Below are positions 26,527-36,876 of a stretch of 56,506 bases of DNA, piece by piece (within the stretch, counting starts at the first letter, position 1; each line of letters opens with the position of its first letter). Below the pieces are notes generated by a model. That model did not search any database. It saw nothing but the letters and a program-made list of their open reading frames with translations, and had not been told where the DNA came from. The translations under genes were made by a program, and so were the position numbers. This DNA is from Pirellula sp. (GTDB taxonomy: Bacteria > Planctomycetota > Planctomycetia > Pirellulales > Pirellulaceae): NCBI GenBank assembly GCA_025459355.1, contig JALOQS010000002.1:1-56506 (forward strand). Reading direction: 5' to 3'.

Positions 26527-27482
26527 GTGGCGACGCAAAGGTTGCGCGAAACGATTCCCAGCTACCCGGCTCCCAACAGCCCGCGAGCGATTTGCAAGCG
26601 GATGTGAAAATCAGGCAGCCAGCGACACGCTTCCGTGGAGCAACAGAGGAACCGGTTTGGATTCGATACAGTTTGATTTTCTTGACGGTTTCCTTTCTGG
26701 TGTTCTTCCTCTTTTTGCCGCTGCTATCGGTTTTCGCCGAAGCGTTTCGCAAGGGAGTGAATGCATACTTGGCTGCATTTAACGACCGCGCCGCGTTGGC
26801 CGCCATCAAGCTAACGTTGATCACCGCAGCGATCGCCGTTCCGCTTAATATTGTTTTTGGTCTAGCCGCTTCATGGTCCATTGCGAAATTTGAGTTCTGG
26901 GGCAAGAGTTTTTTGCTGACGTTAATCGATCTACCGTTTGCCGTGTCGCCTGTGATATCCGGTTTGATCTTTGTGTTGCTCTTCGGTGCGCAAGGGTTGC
27001 TCGGTCCATGGTTAACATCACAGGGCATTCAGATCATATTCGCGGTGCCAGGAATCGTGATTGCTACGATATTCGTAACGTTCCCATTTGTTGCTCGGGA
27101 AATAATTCCGTTGATGCACGAACAAGGAACCGAAGAGGAGCAAGCCGCCATTACGCTCGGTGCCAACGGATGGCAAACGTTTTGGTACGTCACGCTACCG
27201 AATGTGCGTTGGGCTTTGCTTTACGGGGTCATCTTGTGCAATGCACGCGCGATGGGTGAGTTCGGAGCGGTATCGGTCGTTTCTGGGCATTTACGTGGGA
27301 AAACCAATACCCTTCCTCTGCATGTCGAGATTTTGCACAACGAGTTCAACTTCGTAGCCGCCTTTGCCGTGGCATCGCTCTTGGCGTTACTCGGAGTGGT
27401 TACGTTGGCAGCAAAAATCTATGTCGAATCGCGTGTTCGCAGCACATCAACATCTGAAGATTTATCCTCTCTCGATCATTGA
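26523..27482 (+). CDS. cysW: Sulfate ABC transporter permease CysW
   Basis: 319 residues from ATG 26523 in the ATGA overlap with cysT. A roughly 40-residue polar N-terminal extension precedes about six transmembrane helices. The EAA coupling loop is [20 protein letters not shown], and [21 protein letters not shown] is the conserved CysW block. It pairs with CysT to form the translocation pore. The gap to cysA is 6 bases. Confidence 0.93.
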   Translation: MSGDAKVARNDSQLPGSQQPASDLQADVKIRQPATRFRGATEEPVWIRYSLIFLTVSFLVFFLFLPLLSVFAEAFRKGVNAYLAAFNDRAALAAIKLTLITAAIAVPLNIVFGLAASWSIAKFEFWGKSFLLTLIDLPFAVSPVISGLIFVLLFGAQGLLGPWLTSQGIQIIFAVPGIVIATIFVTFPFVAREIIPLMHEQGTEEEQAAITLGANGWQTFWYVTLPNVRWALLYGVILCNARAMGEFGAVSVVSGHLRGKTNTLPLHVEILHNEFNFVAAFAVASLLALLGVVTLAAKIYVESRVRSTSTSEDLSSLDH

Positions 27483-27488
27483 GATAAA

Positions 27489-28565
27489 ATGAGTATCGAA
27501 GTCAAGCATCTCTCGAAAACATTCGGCAGTTTCAAGGCTCTGGAGGATGTAAGTCTCCGAGTCAACGATGGCGAATTGGTAGCGTTACTCGGTCCGTCAG
27601 GTTCGGGCAAAACGACGTTATTGCGAATCATAGCGGGGTTGGAGACCCCCGACCCGAATCCAGAGAGCGAAATTCTGTTTCACGAGGCGCACGTCACAGC
27701 GTCACCGGTTGGTAAGCGTGGAGTCGGTTTCGTTTTTCAGCATTACGCTTTGTTTAGGCACATGTCCGTTTATGATAACATTGCGTTCGGCTTGAGGGTG
27801 AGGCCGCGTGCCAACCGACCATCACGTGAATCGATTCGCGATCGCGTAAATCACTTGCTCAAGTTGATTCAATTAGAGGGATTTGGAAATCGTTATCCGT
27901 CGCAATTATCTGGGGGGCAACGACAACGAGTCGCATTGGCGAGGGCCATCGCCGTCGAGCCACAAGTGCTGCTTTTAGATGAACCGTTTGGTGCACTCGA
28001 TGCCAAAGTGCGGAAGGGGCTGCGAGATTGGTTGCGAAGGCTTCACGATGAGATTCATTTAACGAGCGTCTTGGTTACTCACGATCAAGAGGAAGCGCTC
28101 GAGGTGGCCGATCGAGTTGTTGTCATGAACAAAGCAAAAATCGAACAAGTAGGTACACCTGAAGAGGTTTTTCATCAGCCCGCCAGTCAGTTTGTGATGG
28201 AGTTCCTGGGGCAGGTCAATATCTTTCGTTGCCGGGTTAAAGCGGGAACCGCGTCGCTCGGTACATTGACTTTTGAATATCCGAATTATCAGGAGTCCAG
28301 TGAAAAGGATGCGATCGTGTACATGCGGCCTCATGATCTTGAGATCAAGCGTCGTCAGCGAAATGAGCCAGGATTAATGGCTAAGGTTTCGCGACTAAAT
28401 CCGGCAGGGGCTTTTGCACGGGTCTTTTTGCATGCTGATGGAGTCGACGAGATTCAAGTCGAACTACCGCAAGACCAATATCGAGAACTGGCTTTATCAC
28501 CCGGCGATGTCGTTTACGTGTACCCCAAAAACGCTCGAGTGTTCGTGCCCGATTTTGTTATCTAA
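27489..28565 (+). CDS. cysA: Sulfate ABC transporter ATP-binding protein CysA
   Basis: 358 residues with all ABC motifs: Walker [11 protein letters not shown]-loop in [18 protein letters not shown], signature [14 protein letters not shown], Walker [14 protein letters not shown] and H-loop VTHDQEEA. The C-terminal 110 residues ([13 protein letters not shown] onward) are the TOBE-like regulatory domain of the CysA group. It energises sulfate import through CysT/CysW and closes the operon. Confidence 0.95.
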   Translation: MSIEVKHLSKTFGSFKALEDVSLRVNDGELVALLGPSGSGKTTLLRIIAGLETPDPNPESEILFHEAHVTASPVGKRGVGFVFQHYALFRHMSVYDNIAFGLRVRPRANRPSRESIRDRVNHLLKLIQLEGFGNRYPSQLSGGQRQRVALARAIAVEPQVLLLDEPFGALDAKVRKGLRDWLRRLHDEIHLTSVLVTHDQEEALEVADRVVVMNKAKIEQVGTPEEVFHQPASQFVMEFLGQVNIFRCRVKAGTASLGTLTFEYPNYQESSEKDAIVYMRPHDLEIKRRQRNEPGLMAKVSRLNPAGAFARVFLHADGVDEIQVELPQDQYRELALSPGDVVYVYPKNARVFVPDFVI

Positions 28566-28582
28566 ACCATATATTGATAGAC

Positions 28583-28606
28583 GCACGCTGGTCCAAAGCG
28601 GCGTGC
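28583..28606. terminator. Possible hairpin between convergent cysA and peptidase genes
   Basis: GCACGC (28583-28588) and GCGTGC (28601-28606) form a 6-bp GC-rich stem in the 70-base convergent gap. No strong T run follows on either side. Confidence 0.3.
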
Positions 28607-28635
28607 CGTATTCATATTTGGTAATCAAGCGTGCA

Positions 28636-29592
28636 TTACCCAGTGGGATTGATGGTGCGCGGTGCCACCTTTTTTCGTAAGGTCTTAGATAGATGCTGTA
28701 CGGCGGATGCGACTCCAAAGGTAACTTGCGTCATGCGAGCGTAGTCTAGGGTTTCCGGAGTGTCTGTCGATCGGTGGTAATGAGGATTTCGAAGAAAGCT
28801 CGTGTCGGTAAGCATTAACGCCGGATAGTTTTGGTCCCAAAAGGAACTGTTGTCGCTGAGTCGAATTTCCCTGATTCGTTCGGGCAAACAAATCGAAAAG
28901 AGGGGCATCGATCTTGCTCCCTTCTTGAAGCCTCGGCGAAAACCTAAGCAAAGCCGCCACGAAGCGAGGTTGCCAACCGCTGCCAGGAAATCCCCACGCG
29001 TCGGAAAAAAGCGACGAAGCAGTTTGGGAATCAACGGTGGAATGTTTTGCGAGTTTGGTTCCGTGACGTAGTAGCCAACCATCTCCAAGCATAGCATTCC
29101 TACGATATTGTCGTTTCTCAATCGGGATTGTCGAGCATGATGCTGACTCCCCATGCAATCGAGATTGAAGTAGGGAGGTTCCTCGCAAGCAAACGCGACG
29201 AAGCGGATCGTTCTTTTGCTGACGCTGTCTTTAAGCAATCGACTGACTTCGAGCATGACTGCGACAGCGGAGGCATTGTCATCAGCGCCAGGTGTTGAGA
29301 AAACGGTATCGTAATGAGCACCAACAACAATGATCTCATCGCTACGAGACGTCCCAGGCTTTTCGACGATCAGATTCGTGGCTTCTTTTCCGAGCGCATC
29401 AAAACACTCGCGAGTCACCTCATAACCCATGGAGTTCCAATGTCCCTCGATGTATCCCAGAGTTGCGATAATCGACTTGGGTTTTTCGAGGTAACGAGGC
29501 CCGATCAAGCCGGCCAGCCGGTCCACATGGAGCCGCAGATGGCTCTCGGTCGATTGATGGTTATCACTCTGGCTCGGGTCTGGTTTCGTCAT
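28636..29592 (-). CDS. M28-family zinc aminopeptidase
   Basis: 318 residues from ATG 29592 (an ATG at 29608-29610 would add six residues). Zinc ligands of the M28 fold are visible: His and Asp in VVGAHYDTV, the bridging Asp in TPGADDNASAV, the catalytic Glu pair in AFACEEPPYF, and a late His in NPHYHRSTDTPETLD. No signal peptide is obvious, so it may be cytoplasmic. It releases N-terminal residues from peptides; specificity cannot be told. It converges on cysA and follows the methyltransferase-like gene on the same strand after 35 bases. Confidence 0.88.
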   Translation of the reverse strand: MTKPDPSQSDNHQSTESHLRLHVDRLAGLIGPRYLEKPKSIIATLGYIEGHWNSMGYEVTRECFDALGKEATNLIVEKPGTSRSDEIIVVGAHYDTVFSTPGADDNASAVAVMLEVSRLLKDSVSKRTIRFVAFACEEPPYFNLDCMGSQHHARQSRLRNDNIVGMLCLEMVGYYVTEPNSQNIPPLIPKLLRRFFPTRGDFLAAVGNLASWRLCLGFRRGFKKGARSMPLFSICLPERIREIRLSDNSSFWDQNYPALMLTDTSFLRNPHYHRSTDTPETLDYARMTQVTFGVASAVQHLSKTLRKKVAPRTINPTG

Positions 29593-29627
29593 GTCCGGAT
29601 TGTAACACATCCGGCGCGAAGATGAGA

Positions 29628-30170
29628 CTAAGCAGCGCGACGGAGTGAATCGCTCGACACCACAGTTGCCGGAAGGGTTTGCTTAGCGAAGGCTTCCGAG
29701 TCACTATTGCGAGCGAAAATCGTCGACCGATCATGACACAGACGAGGTAGCCACTGATGAATAGCTTGGCTGATTTCGTCGCCCGAATTCCAGCGGCCAT
29801 CAACGATCACCAAATCGCTCGGCAAGACCACGTTAGCAACACGGGCAATGGCCGCAATGGTGTCCCCTGGGATCAAGTTGGCTTTCACACCAAGTTCCGC
29901 AAGTTTCCTGTGGGCCGTTTTCAGAGGCAAGTGAGGAGTTCCCGCTGATGCTGATTCGAACGGATCGACGCCAGCGTATCGGATCTGCGAAATCCCCTCA
30001 GGCTTGATGCACAGAGGAATAACTCGCGCGAATCGTTCTCCGTCTCCCAGTCCGATCTCCAGGATCGAAGCAACTGGGTTCTCGAGAACGTGGAGGAATA
30101 GAGCACGCTCACCGGCTGGTTTCGCAAGATAACGCCAGTAAAAACGCTTCGTCCAGCTTAGCCGAGACAT
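29628..30170 (-). CDS. Class I SAM-dependent methyltransferase-like protein
   Basis: 180 residues; ATG 30170 is preceded by AGAGGA. ILEIGLGDGERFAR resembles motif I of Rossmann-fold methyltransferases, YAGVDPFE resembles the acidic end of beta 2, and SDLVIVDGRWN fits motif IV. The protein is short and no substrate-binding domain can be named. It is probably co-transcribed with the M28 peptidase. Confidence 0.65.
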   Translation of the reverse strand: MSRLSWTKRFYWRYLAKPAGERALFLHVLENPVASILEIGLGDGERFARVIPLCIKPEGISQIRYAGVDPFESASAGTPHLPLKTAHRKLAELGVKANLIPGDTIAAIARVANVVLPSDLVIVDGRWNSGDEISQAIHQWLPRLCHDRSTIFARNSDSEAFAKQTLPATVVSSDSLRRAA

Positions 30171-30681
30171 GTTTTCCTCTGATTTAGCCTCAAAGTGTTG
30201 AAAGCTGGGCGAGGTGAGATGACTTGCATCCGTGCACGATCATCACGCCTCGAACAGCTGCACACACCGTCAACGCTGCAAACATCCAACCATCCGTGAT
30301 CGGTGCCGTTTGCGGTTTTGATGTGCAAAAGCGAATGCTCTACGGAAAGGAGATCGGCACGCGACCGCAGTCGAATGAGGAGTAATAAGTCGTGTCGTTA
30401 CAGTTTGGCTGGTTTGTCGCAATGCATTCAAATTGCCAAAGTTAACAATGCTGTCGATTGGTGTGGTTGTGCTAGCGAATCGAGCGTAGCGGAATTGCGG
30501 GTTGTGTCGGTGGTTCAGGCGTAACCATTCGGATTCCACCCAACTTGAACCAGCATCAGGGCTCTTTGTTTGGTCGTTGACCTACCGTTTCAGCGTCCCA
30601 GGATTGTTGAAAACCTCCTTAAGTGTTCCCAAGAGTCTTGAAAACGGAAGAGCCCGATCGTTCGAGAGTTCCACGAAAACA
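30171..30681. other. Intergenic gap upstream of the subtilase
   Basis: Divergent gap between the methyltransferase-like gene and the subtilase start. The subtilase frame is open back to 30502, but the first 60 codons read as non-protein-like and lack a ribosome-binding site. Nothing else is recognised. Confidence 0.4.
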
Positions 30682-33666
30682 ATGGCAAATTTTATTCACT
30701 CGCTAGCATCATTCCTGCGTATTCCCGGTGCGGTAAGACTCGTTTTGCAGTCTGCCAAGACCAATGTACCCGGCACGGTTTCGGGAGCAGGCACGGCTAC
30801 GCAAAGTCCGCTATGGTCGTATACGTCTGATTGGCAGAAGTGTGAAAAGCGATTAGCACTCTCCGCGATGCCGTGGGGGCCACTTCAGTGGGATGCTGCT
30901 CAATCCGATTTCGCCCAATCCGATATCACCCAATCCGTAATCGAATGGGTAGATTTGCAGCAGCATAGCCAACCGGGGCAAATCGCACATCATGAATATC
31001 ACAGTCCCACTGCATCGAATTTCTCTGGGGCCGAACTAGAAACCTTTCTTGCAGCGGCCCATCAACAGACCGGATGGACGAACGTTCAATCTCAGTTTGG
31101 GCTTACCGGACAAGGGCAAACGGTAGCCATAATCGATAGTGGTATCGCTTACAATCACGTGGCGCTCGGAGGCGGATACGGATCTTCGCATCGCGTTGTT
31201 GGAGGCTGGGATTTCGCAGAAAATGATGCCAACCCATTCGATGATGCCCCGGCCGGTTACCACGGCACACACGTCGCTGGAATCGTGGGAGCTAATCAAG
31301 GAGCTCAACAAGGTGTTGCACCGAACGTCGACTTTGTTGCGTTGCGAACATTCACAGACACTGGGCAAGGCCAAATGGCGTGGGTTGAATCCGCATTGCG
31401 ATGGGTATATGACAATCGAAATACGTTTGAGAATCCGATCACGACCGTCAATTTATCGTTGGGAGCAAGCTGGAATTCCAGCACGATTCCGAGTTGGGCA
31501 ACGCTCGAAGACGAGCTCATGCGGCTCAATCAAGTTGGAATTGTTGTAGTCGCATCGGCAGGCAATTCGTTCCAGCAAAATCCGACGCCCGGATTAGCTT
31601 ATCCCGCAGCCAGTCCGCATGTGATTCCCGTTGCCAGTGTCGACGCAGATGGAACGCTCAGTGGATTCAGCCAGCGAGATTCTCGGGTCATCGCAGCACC
31701 TGGTAGAAACGTCATGAGTACGGTGCCTGATCATTTTTGGGGTTCCGATGGAACGTTCACCGATTGGGCCCGAGCTAGCGGAACGAGTATGGCGGCGCCT
31801 TACATATCGGGCGCCAGTGTGCTTATTCGCGAGGCGATGGAATTGGTGGGCATGGAGAACATCAATACGCAGTCCATCTACAATACTCTGATGAACACGG
31901 CGACATCCGTTTTTGATCCCATAACGAGACAAACCTACAAGTCGTTAGATCTCGATAATGCCATCGCATCGATTTTGCCGGCCGATGATATTGGAAGCAC
32001 GTTGGAGTCTGCCAGAGTGCAAAACATTCAATCATCATGGCGAACGGACAGTTGGATCAACAATCTTGATGACAAAGATGTGCTGCGGCTCAATGCAGCC
32101 AAGTCAGGTTTGTTGCAATTCGAAATAGAGAGTGAGCACCTGCAAGATTTGAGCGTTTCGCTTTTACGCAATGGCGGCAGTTCGAATTTGCAGCTCGTTA
32201 ATGGAATCGCATCCTTACAAATCACAGCCGGAGAATCGATCGGTTTTCAAATAGCTGATGGAGAGACGATCGGACGATACGGAATCAATTGGAGCTTTAC
32301 CGAATCATCGACGGGTAACGGAAATGGGACCGGAGGAGGTGGGGCGACTGGAGGTGGAGGTTCTAACAACGCATCCCCAAACTTAGGTACAGTCAATGGT
32401 TCAACATTGACCATAAACGGTACCAGTGATGCGAATGCTTACGAGCTAGACTTGAGGCAAGGCATTCAGTTGCGAGTTGGAGACGCCATACAATCGTGGA
32501 GTTTGCAGCAGATACAATCGATCGTGATAGATGGCGGATTAAACAATGATACCGTTAAAATATTGGGAACTGCGGGTGCAGATAAGATCGAGTTGAGAGC
32601 CGGCGTCACGGTCGTGACGACCGAAGCGTTGAACGTGGAGCTGCGAAACGTAGAAAGCGTGCAGTTCGATGGGGTTAGTGGACCCGATCGCGCATTCCTG
32701 TACGACCAATCGACCGACGATCGATTAGTCATTCATCCGAATCGTGCCGAGTTGGTTGGCGTTGGATATAACTTTTCGGTCGAAAACGTAAATCGCATCT
32801 TTGTTCATGCCGTTGCTGGAGGAGACGATCAAGCGTTCGTTTATGATTCCAATCAAAATGACGTCCTCTCTGTCAGGCCACAGTTCACCAGCATTTCTGG
32901 TCCGGGCTATTTCAATTATCTAGCCGGATTCGAGAGAGTTTTTGCATACTCCAACAGTGGAGGGTTAGATCGCGCGCAGTTGTACGACTCTGCGGGAGAT
33001 GATTCGTTTAATGCGAGTCCGACCGTAACCTCAATTGCCGGACCTGGATTTTCGACTTTTGCCAGAGGCTTTAGTGAGGTCGAGGCCATTGCGAACGCAG
33101 GTGGTCAGGATCGAGCGGTGATTCATTTTTCCGGCGCGTCGCAATTGCTATCGAGCAGCGACTCGTCGGGCGTCATCAACAATAGTCGCACAAGTATTGC
33201 GCGTTTCTTTGAGCAAGTGCAGGTTACTGCGGTCGTGTCCTCCTCTACAGCTGTTTCCGCGATCACGGATTCGAGCCAATCGATTGGGAAAAATATTGTC
33301 ACGGAGGAGTTGGGCGAATTAGGAACGTCCGACGCCGTGGTGATGGGGCCATCGGTGAGCAGCGGCGTGCCCGTGGAAATGCAACGCACGCCAATAGGTC
33401 ATTTCGTCGGCAGTTCAGAAATCGCCGGCAGTCCAGAAAGCCGTGTCGATTTCGGCCGCGAAGATCTATTGCAAATGTCCCAGTCCGAGACGTTTCCGCT
33501 CCCTGAGGCATCCAGCCAGCACCGAGATTCGTCGGGCCGAATTCGATTGGAGTTAGTCGAAGAGAGGCTCGATCAGCTCGACTCCCTTTTAGATGTCATG
33601 TCAGGCATCGAGACGGAAGATGAGATTTTTGAGGCGCGACATCAGTTTTTCGCTCAATATCGTTAG
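30682..33666 (+). CDS. Subtilisin-like serine protease (S8) with repeated C-terminal domains
   Basis: 994 residues from ATG 30682. The N-terminal segment contains CEKRLALSA, a short motif common near the start of large planctomycete surface proteins. The S8 domain (about 140-490) has catalytic D152 (IDSGI), H194 (YHGTHVAG), oxyanion N295 (SAGN) and S369 (SGTSMAAP). A Gly-rich linker near 550 leads to at least three roughly 47-residue repeats (GPDRAFLYD..., GDDQAFVYD..., GLDRAQLYD...), each ending in an NGG/AGG-like turn, with degenerate copies on either side. It is probably a secreted or cell-surface protease. It has no classical signal peptide and export may follow a planctomycete-specific route. 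Confidence 0.88.
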   Translation: MANFIHSLASFLRIPGAVRLVLQSAKTNVPGTVSGAGTATQSPLWSYTSDWQKCEKRLALSAMPWGPLQWDAAQSDFAQSDITQSVIEWVDLQQHSQPGQIAHHEYHSPTASNFSGAELETFLAAAHQQTGWTNVQSQFGLTGQGQTVAIIDSGIAYNHVALGGGYGSSHRVVGGWDFAENDANPFDDAPAGYHGTHVAGIVGANQGAQQGVAPNVDFVALRTFTDTGQGQMAWVESALRWVYDNRNTFENPITTVNLSLGASWNSSTIPSWATLEDELMRLNQVGIVVVASAGNSFQQNPTPGLAYPAASPHVIPVASVDADGTLSGFSQRDSRVIAAPGRNVMSTVPDHFWGSDGTFTDWARASGTSMAAPYISGASVLIREAMELVGMENINTQSIYNTLMNTATSVFDPITRQTYKSLDLDNAIASILPADDIGSTLESARVQNIQSSWRTDSWINNLDDKDVLRLNAAKSGLLQFEIESEHLQDLSVSLLRNGGSSNLQLVNGIASLQITAGESIGFQIADGETIGRYGINWSFTESSTGNGNGTGGGGATGGGGSNNASPNLGTVNGSTLTINGTSDANAYELDLRQGIQLRVGDAIQSWSLQQIQSIVIDGGLNNDTVKILGTAGADKIELRAGVTVVTTEALNVELRNVESVQFDGVSGPDRAFLYDQSTDDRLVIHPNRAELVGVGYNFSVENVNRIFVHAVAGGDDQAFVYDSNQNDVLSVRPQFTSISGPGYFNYLAGFERVFAYSNSGGLDRAQLYDSAGDDSFNASPTVTSIAGPGFSTFARGFSEVEAIANAGGQDRAVIHFSGASQLLSSSDSSGVINNSRTSIARFFEQVQVTAVVSSSTAVSAITDSSQSIGKNIVTEELGELGTSDAVVMGPSVSSGVPVEMQRTPIGHFVGSSEIAGSPESRVDFGREDLLQMSQSETFPLPEASSQHRDSSGRIRLELVEERLDQLDSLLDVMSGIETEDEIFEARHQFFAQYR

Positions 33667-33892
33667 TTAACGCCAATTGTTTCCACATAAGAAAAAAAGG
33701 TGATAGTAGATTTTTCGTCAAGAAAAGACCGGATGCACAAAGAATGCTGCCTTTCGCGGTTGTTTTGGAGGCGTAAAATCTGCCTAGCCTGCTTGAATTA
33801 CCCATGTTTCCGGGCTATCCTCAATGACTACATTAAGCTGAGGCATTTTGCTAGCGCGGGTGTTTTCCAATTAAAGCTACTGGAGGAGCTTC

Positions 33893-35038
33893 ATGAGACG
33901 AGGATTATTTAAATCGATTTCTGCAATCGCAGTGGTTAGCTGCGTAACCAGTTTGGTGGGCATGGCTCACGCAGGCTGGGGATCTAGTGGTGGCTCGTCG
34001 GGCTACGGTTCGAGCGGTGGAGGTTCGAGCGGAGCGTACGCCGTCGGTTACGGTTCGAGCGGTGGATATGGCTCTTCGGGCGGGTACGGCTCGTCTGGGG
34101 GTTATGGTTCGTCGGGCAGCTATGGTTCGTCGGGCGGTCATGTTCAGCATGTTGGGCCGTTGCGTCGGTTGCATAACCACTTGCATGACAAAATTCACAA
34201 TCATTTTGCTCGCCGGCATGCTTACCATGGCAGTAGTGGTGGCAGCAGCGGCAGCTACGTAGCATACGGATCGAGTGGCGGTTCGAGCGGCGGATCTTCG
34301 GGCAGCTATGCAACGGTTCGCGTGACCTATGGCTCCTCGGGTGGTTCATCCGGCGGTGCCTATTCGTCTACTTCGTATGGCAGCTCCGGAACCTACGGTG
34401 CGGTTCGCGAGTCGTACGAGGTGCCAGGTACAGCACCTGCAGCAGGGGTCGGAACGCCGCTTGGTTATTCTGACAACATGGGAAATAGCTACGCTGTGAG
34501 TCGTGTTTCTCCTGAGGCGATTAGCTCGAACGAGATTCATTTGATCGTTAACTTGCCTGAAGACGCAAAGATGTTCGTCAACGGCAACGCAACGACTTCG
34601 ACCGGCAAGGCTCGACATTTCATCAGCCGAGACTTGGTAGCTGGGCAAAGCTATCGGTTCGATCTCAAGATGGTCGTTGAGCAAAACGGCGTTGCAGTAG
34701 AAAAGCAAAAGGTTGTCGTTTTGGAAAGCGGTCGTGGCGAAGAAGTAACGTTTGATGCCGTTGCGACTCAAGAAGCCGTTGAAACCGTTCTTCAGTTGAA
34801 CGTTCCCGAGGGAGCAGTCGTTTCTCTCGGAAACAATGAAACCAAGACGACCGGTGGAAATCGTATTTACCGAACTCGCCAGCTACGAGAAGGCGAAGCT
34901 TGGGACGACTACGAGATCAAGGTGACTTACGAGGGAGAAACTCGGGAGCAAACCATCCGCCTCATCGGTGGTGACAATCTCGAATTGTCCTTTGATTTCG
35001 CTTCAAAGAACTCTGACGAGCGGCTAGCCAGCAAGTAG
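33893..35038 (+). CDS. Secreted Gly/Ser-rich TIGR03000 protein
   Basis: 381 residues; ATG 33893 follows GGAGGAG. A signal peptide (1-27, ending GMAHA) precedes a low-complexity region (28-170) made of YGSSGG-type repeats with a His-rich patch (LHDKIHNHFARRHAYH). Two copies of the TIGR03000 beta-domain follow: one with LPEDAKMFVNGNATTSTGKA and a second, diverged one starting LQLNVPEGAVVSLGNNETKT. TIGR03000 is a planctomycete-expanded domain of unknown function. The protein is probably a cell-surface or matrix component. A strong terminator follows. Confidence 0.88.
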   Translation: MRRGLFKSISAIAVVSCVTSLVGMAHAGWGSSGGSSGYGSSGGGSSGAYAVGYGSSGGYGSSGGYGSSGGYGSSGSYGSSGGHVQHVGPLRRLHNHLHDKIHNHFARRHAYHGSSGGSSGSYVAYGSSGGSSGGSSGSYATVRVTYGSSGGSSGGAYSSTSYGSSGTYGAVRESYEVPGTAPAAGVGTPLGYSDNMGNSYAVSRVSPEAISSNEIHLIVNLPEDAKMFVNGNATTSTGKARHFISRDLVAGQSYRFDLKMVVEQNGVAVEKQKVVVLESGRGEEVTFDAVATQEAVETVLQLNVPEGAVVSLGNNETKTTGGNRIYRTRQLREGEAWDDYEIKVTYEGETREQTIRLIGGDNLELSFDFASKNSDERLASK

Positions 35039-35122
35039 TTTTCGAGTTGGCAGCTTGGGGGCGGGGGACAGCCCACACGCGGCTTGCATGCAGTCCGCGA
35101 GAAAAGGATCCCAAAGAATTAG

Positions 35123-35153
35123 AAGGCCTTGAGGAATACTCAGGGCCTTTTTT
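35123..35153 (+). terminator. Rho-independent terminator of the TIGR03000 gene
   Basis: AAGGCCTTGAG (35123-35133) pairs over 11 bases with CTCAGGGCCTT (35139-35149, one G-U), loop GAATA, followed by six T (35148-35153). It lies 85 bases after the stop codon. Confidence 0.92.
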
Positions 35154-35273
35154 CGTTTGGGGAGGCCGTTTCATTGTGTTAGTTGCCTGGATTTCATACA
35201 AGTCGGATGGTAGCGGAAACTATTGCGGCTTATCATCAAGGGGATTGAAAATCTCTAACCCCCTTCATTGCCG

Positions 35274-36857
35274 ATGCCATTCGATTCCGTTTCTCGCCCC
35301 TTGAGTTCCAATATTGCTGGTACAGCGCGAACTGTTGCGGTAGTCGATATTGGTTCAACCAGTGTGCGGATGGCCATAGCCGAGATCGGACAGGGGAGTT
35401 TTCGGATCCTCGAAGAGGTTTCCCAGATGGTCTCGTTGGGCAAGGATGTGTTCTCGACGCAGAACATTCATCGCAAGAGCATTGAGGAGTGCGTCGTCGT
35501 TCTCAAAAGCTGTCGTCGGTTGATGAAAGAGTACGGCATCACTTCACCTCAACAGATACGAATCGTCGGTACGAGCGCCGTGCGAGAAGCCAACAATCAA
35601 GTAGCGTTTTTGGATCGCGTTTTTATCGCGACAGGCTTGGAGATCGAGGCCTTGGACGAGGCGGAGGTAATCCGAATCACGTACATGGGAGTTCAATCGA
35701 TTCTGCAGGGGACACCTGAACTCGCAGCGGCCAAGACATTGGTTGTTGAAATTGGAAGTGGGAGCACAGAAGTATTGCTGGTTCGTGGCGGCAATGTTCT
35801 CTTTTCCAACACCTATCGACTAGGGTCGCTGAGGTTATTGGATCAAGTGGATCGATTGAACACATCGCTTGCCAAGCAAAGAGTCATAATTGAATCCCAG
35901 GTGCATAGACATGTTCAACAGATCGCCGAGCACATCGATACGGATCAAACTTTGCAAATGGTCGTCTTGGGTGGTGACGTCAGGTTAGCGGCAGATAACT
36001 TGAGTTGTGTAGCGTTGGGAGATCAGCTGCGAACCATGTCGTTGTCGGAGTTGACTGAGTTTGCGAGGGCGGTCAGCAATCTCAAGGAGGAGGATTTAGT
36101 AAGCCGTTTTGGAATTAGTTATTGGGATGCAGAAACGCTTTGGCCAGCGTTGATTGCTTACATCCATCTCGCACGCGAATTGCAGCTGGAACGATTGCAT
36201 GTTGCCCCCACGAATTTGCGAGACGGGTTATTGAGCGACATAGCACAGCAAGATTCCTGGACACAAGAGTTTAGGAATCAGATTGTAAGATCCGCAATAA
36301 ATCTTGGGCGAAAGATGGCGTTTGATGAGACCCATGCTCGTCACGTCGCGAATCTTTGCAGGAAATTGTTTGCCGATTTGCAAGAGGAGCATCAACTCGA
36401 TCAAAGAATGGAGTTGATACTTTACTTAGCGGCGTTGCTTCACGAGATCGGGTTGTTTATTAGTCCGAGAAGTCATCACAAGCACGCGATGTACATCGTT
36501 CGCAACAGCGAGTTGTTCGGGTTGTCCGACCGCGACTTGCTCATCGTTTCGCTGGTGGTACGTTATCATCGCCGATCGTCACCTCGGCCCGAGCATGAGG
36601 GATACAACGTATTGGATCGCAAGCATCGTGTTTACGTCTCCAAATTGGCCGCTATTCTTCGGCTTGCGATTGCGCTGGATGAGTCACGTTCGCAGCGCAT
36701 CAGTAACATCCGATGCAACCGCGATCAAAATCGATGGTTAATCACGGCGTTTGGGATCGATGATGTTTCGTTGGAGCAATTGACGGTACGTCAATCGAGT
36801 GCGTTGTTTGAGGAGGTGTTCGGCATGAGTGTGTTTCTTAGAAGCGAACCAGGATAA
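35274..36857 (+). CDS. Ppx/GppA phosphatase with HD domain
   Basis: 527 residues from ATG 35274 (a TTG two codons earlier is less likely). The N-terminal part has the ASKHA-fold phosphate loops VAVVDIGSTSVRMAI and LVVEIGSGSTEVLL and the conserved IVGTSAVREANN, so it should hydrolyse polyphosphate and/or pppGpp. The C-terminal part (from about 350) is an HD-type helical domain, with LAALLHEIGLFISPRSHHKHAMYIV supplying the HE and HH residues. The arrangement matches exopolyphosphatase/guanosine pentaphosphatase. The DUF58 gene follows after 19 bases. Confidence 0.9.
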   Translation: MPFDSVSRPLSSNIAGTARTVAVVDIGSTSVRMAIAEIGQGSFRILEEVSQMVSLGKDVFSTQNIHRKSIEECVVVLKSCRRLMKEYGITSPQQIRIVGTSAVREANNQVAFLDRVFIATGLEIEALDEAEVIRITYMGVQSILQGTPELAAAKTLVVEIGSGSTEVLLVRGGNVLFSNTYRLGSLRLLDQVDRLNTSLAKQRVIIESQVHRHVQQIAEHIDTDQTLQMVVLGGDVRLAADNLSCVALGDQLRTMSLSELTEFARAVSNLKEEDLVSRFGISYWDAETLWPALIAYIHLARELQLERLHVAPTNLRDGLLSDIAQQDSWTQEFRNQIVRSAINLGRKMAFDETHARHVANLCRKLFADLQEEHQLDQRMELILYLAALLHEIGLFISPRSHHKHAMYIVRNSELFGLSDRDLLIVSLVVRYHRRSSPRPEHEGYNVLDRKHRVYVSKLAAILRLAIALDESRSQRISNIRCNRDQNRWLITAFGIDDVSLEQLTVRQSSALFEEVFGMSVFLRSEPG

Positions 36858-36876
36858 GCCCTGAGCGAGGATTCGC

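Noticed and set aside
24582-28565. Transporter as molybdate or phosphate specific
   Set aside because: The binding protein has sulfate-type [19 protein letters not shown] and [11 protein letters not shown] blocks, and two distinct CysT/CysW permeases are present.
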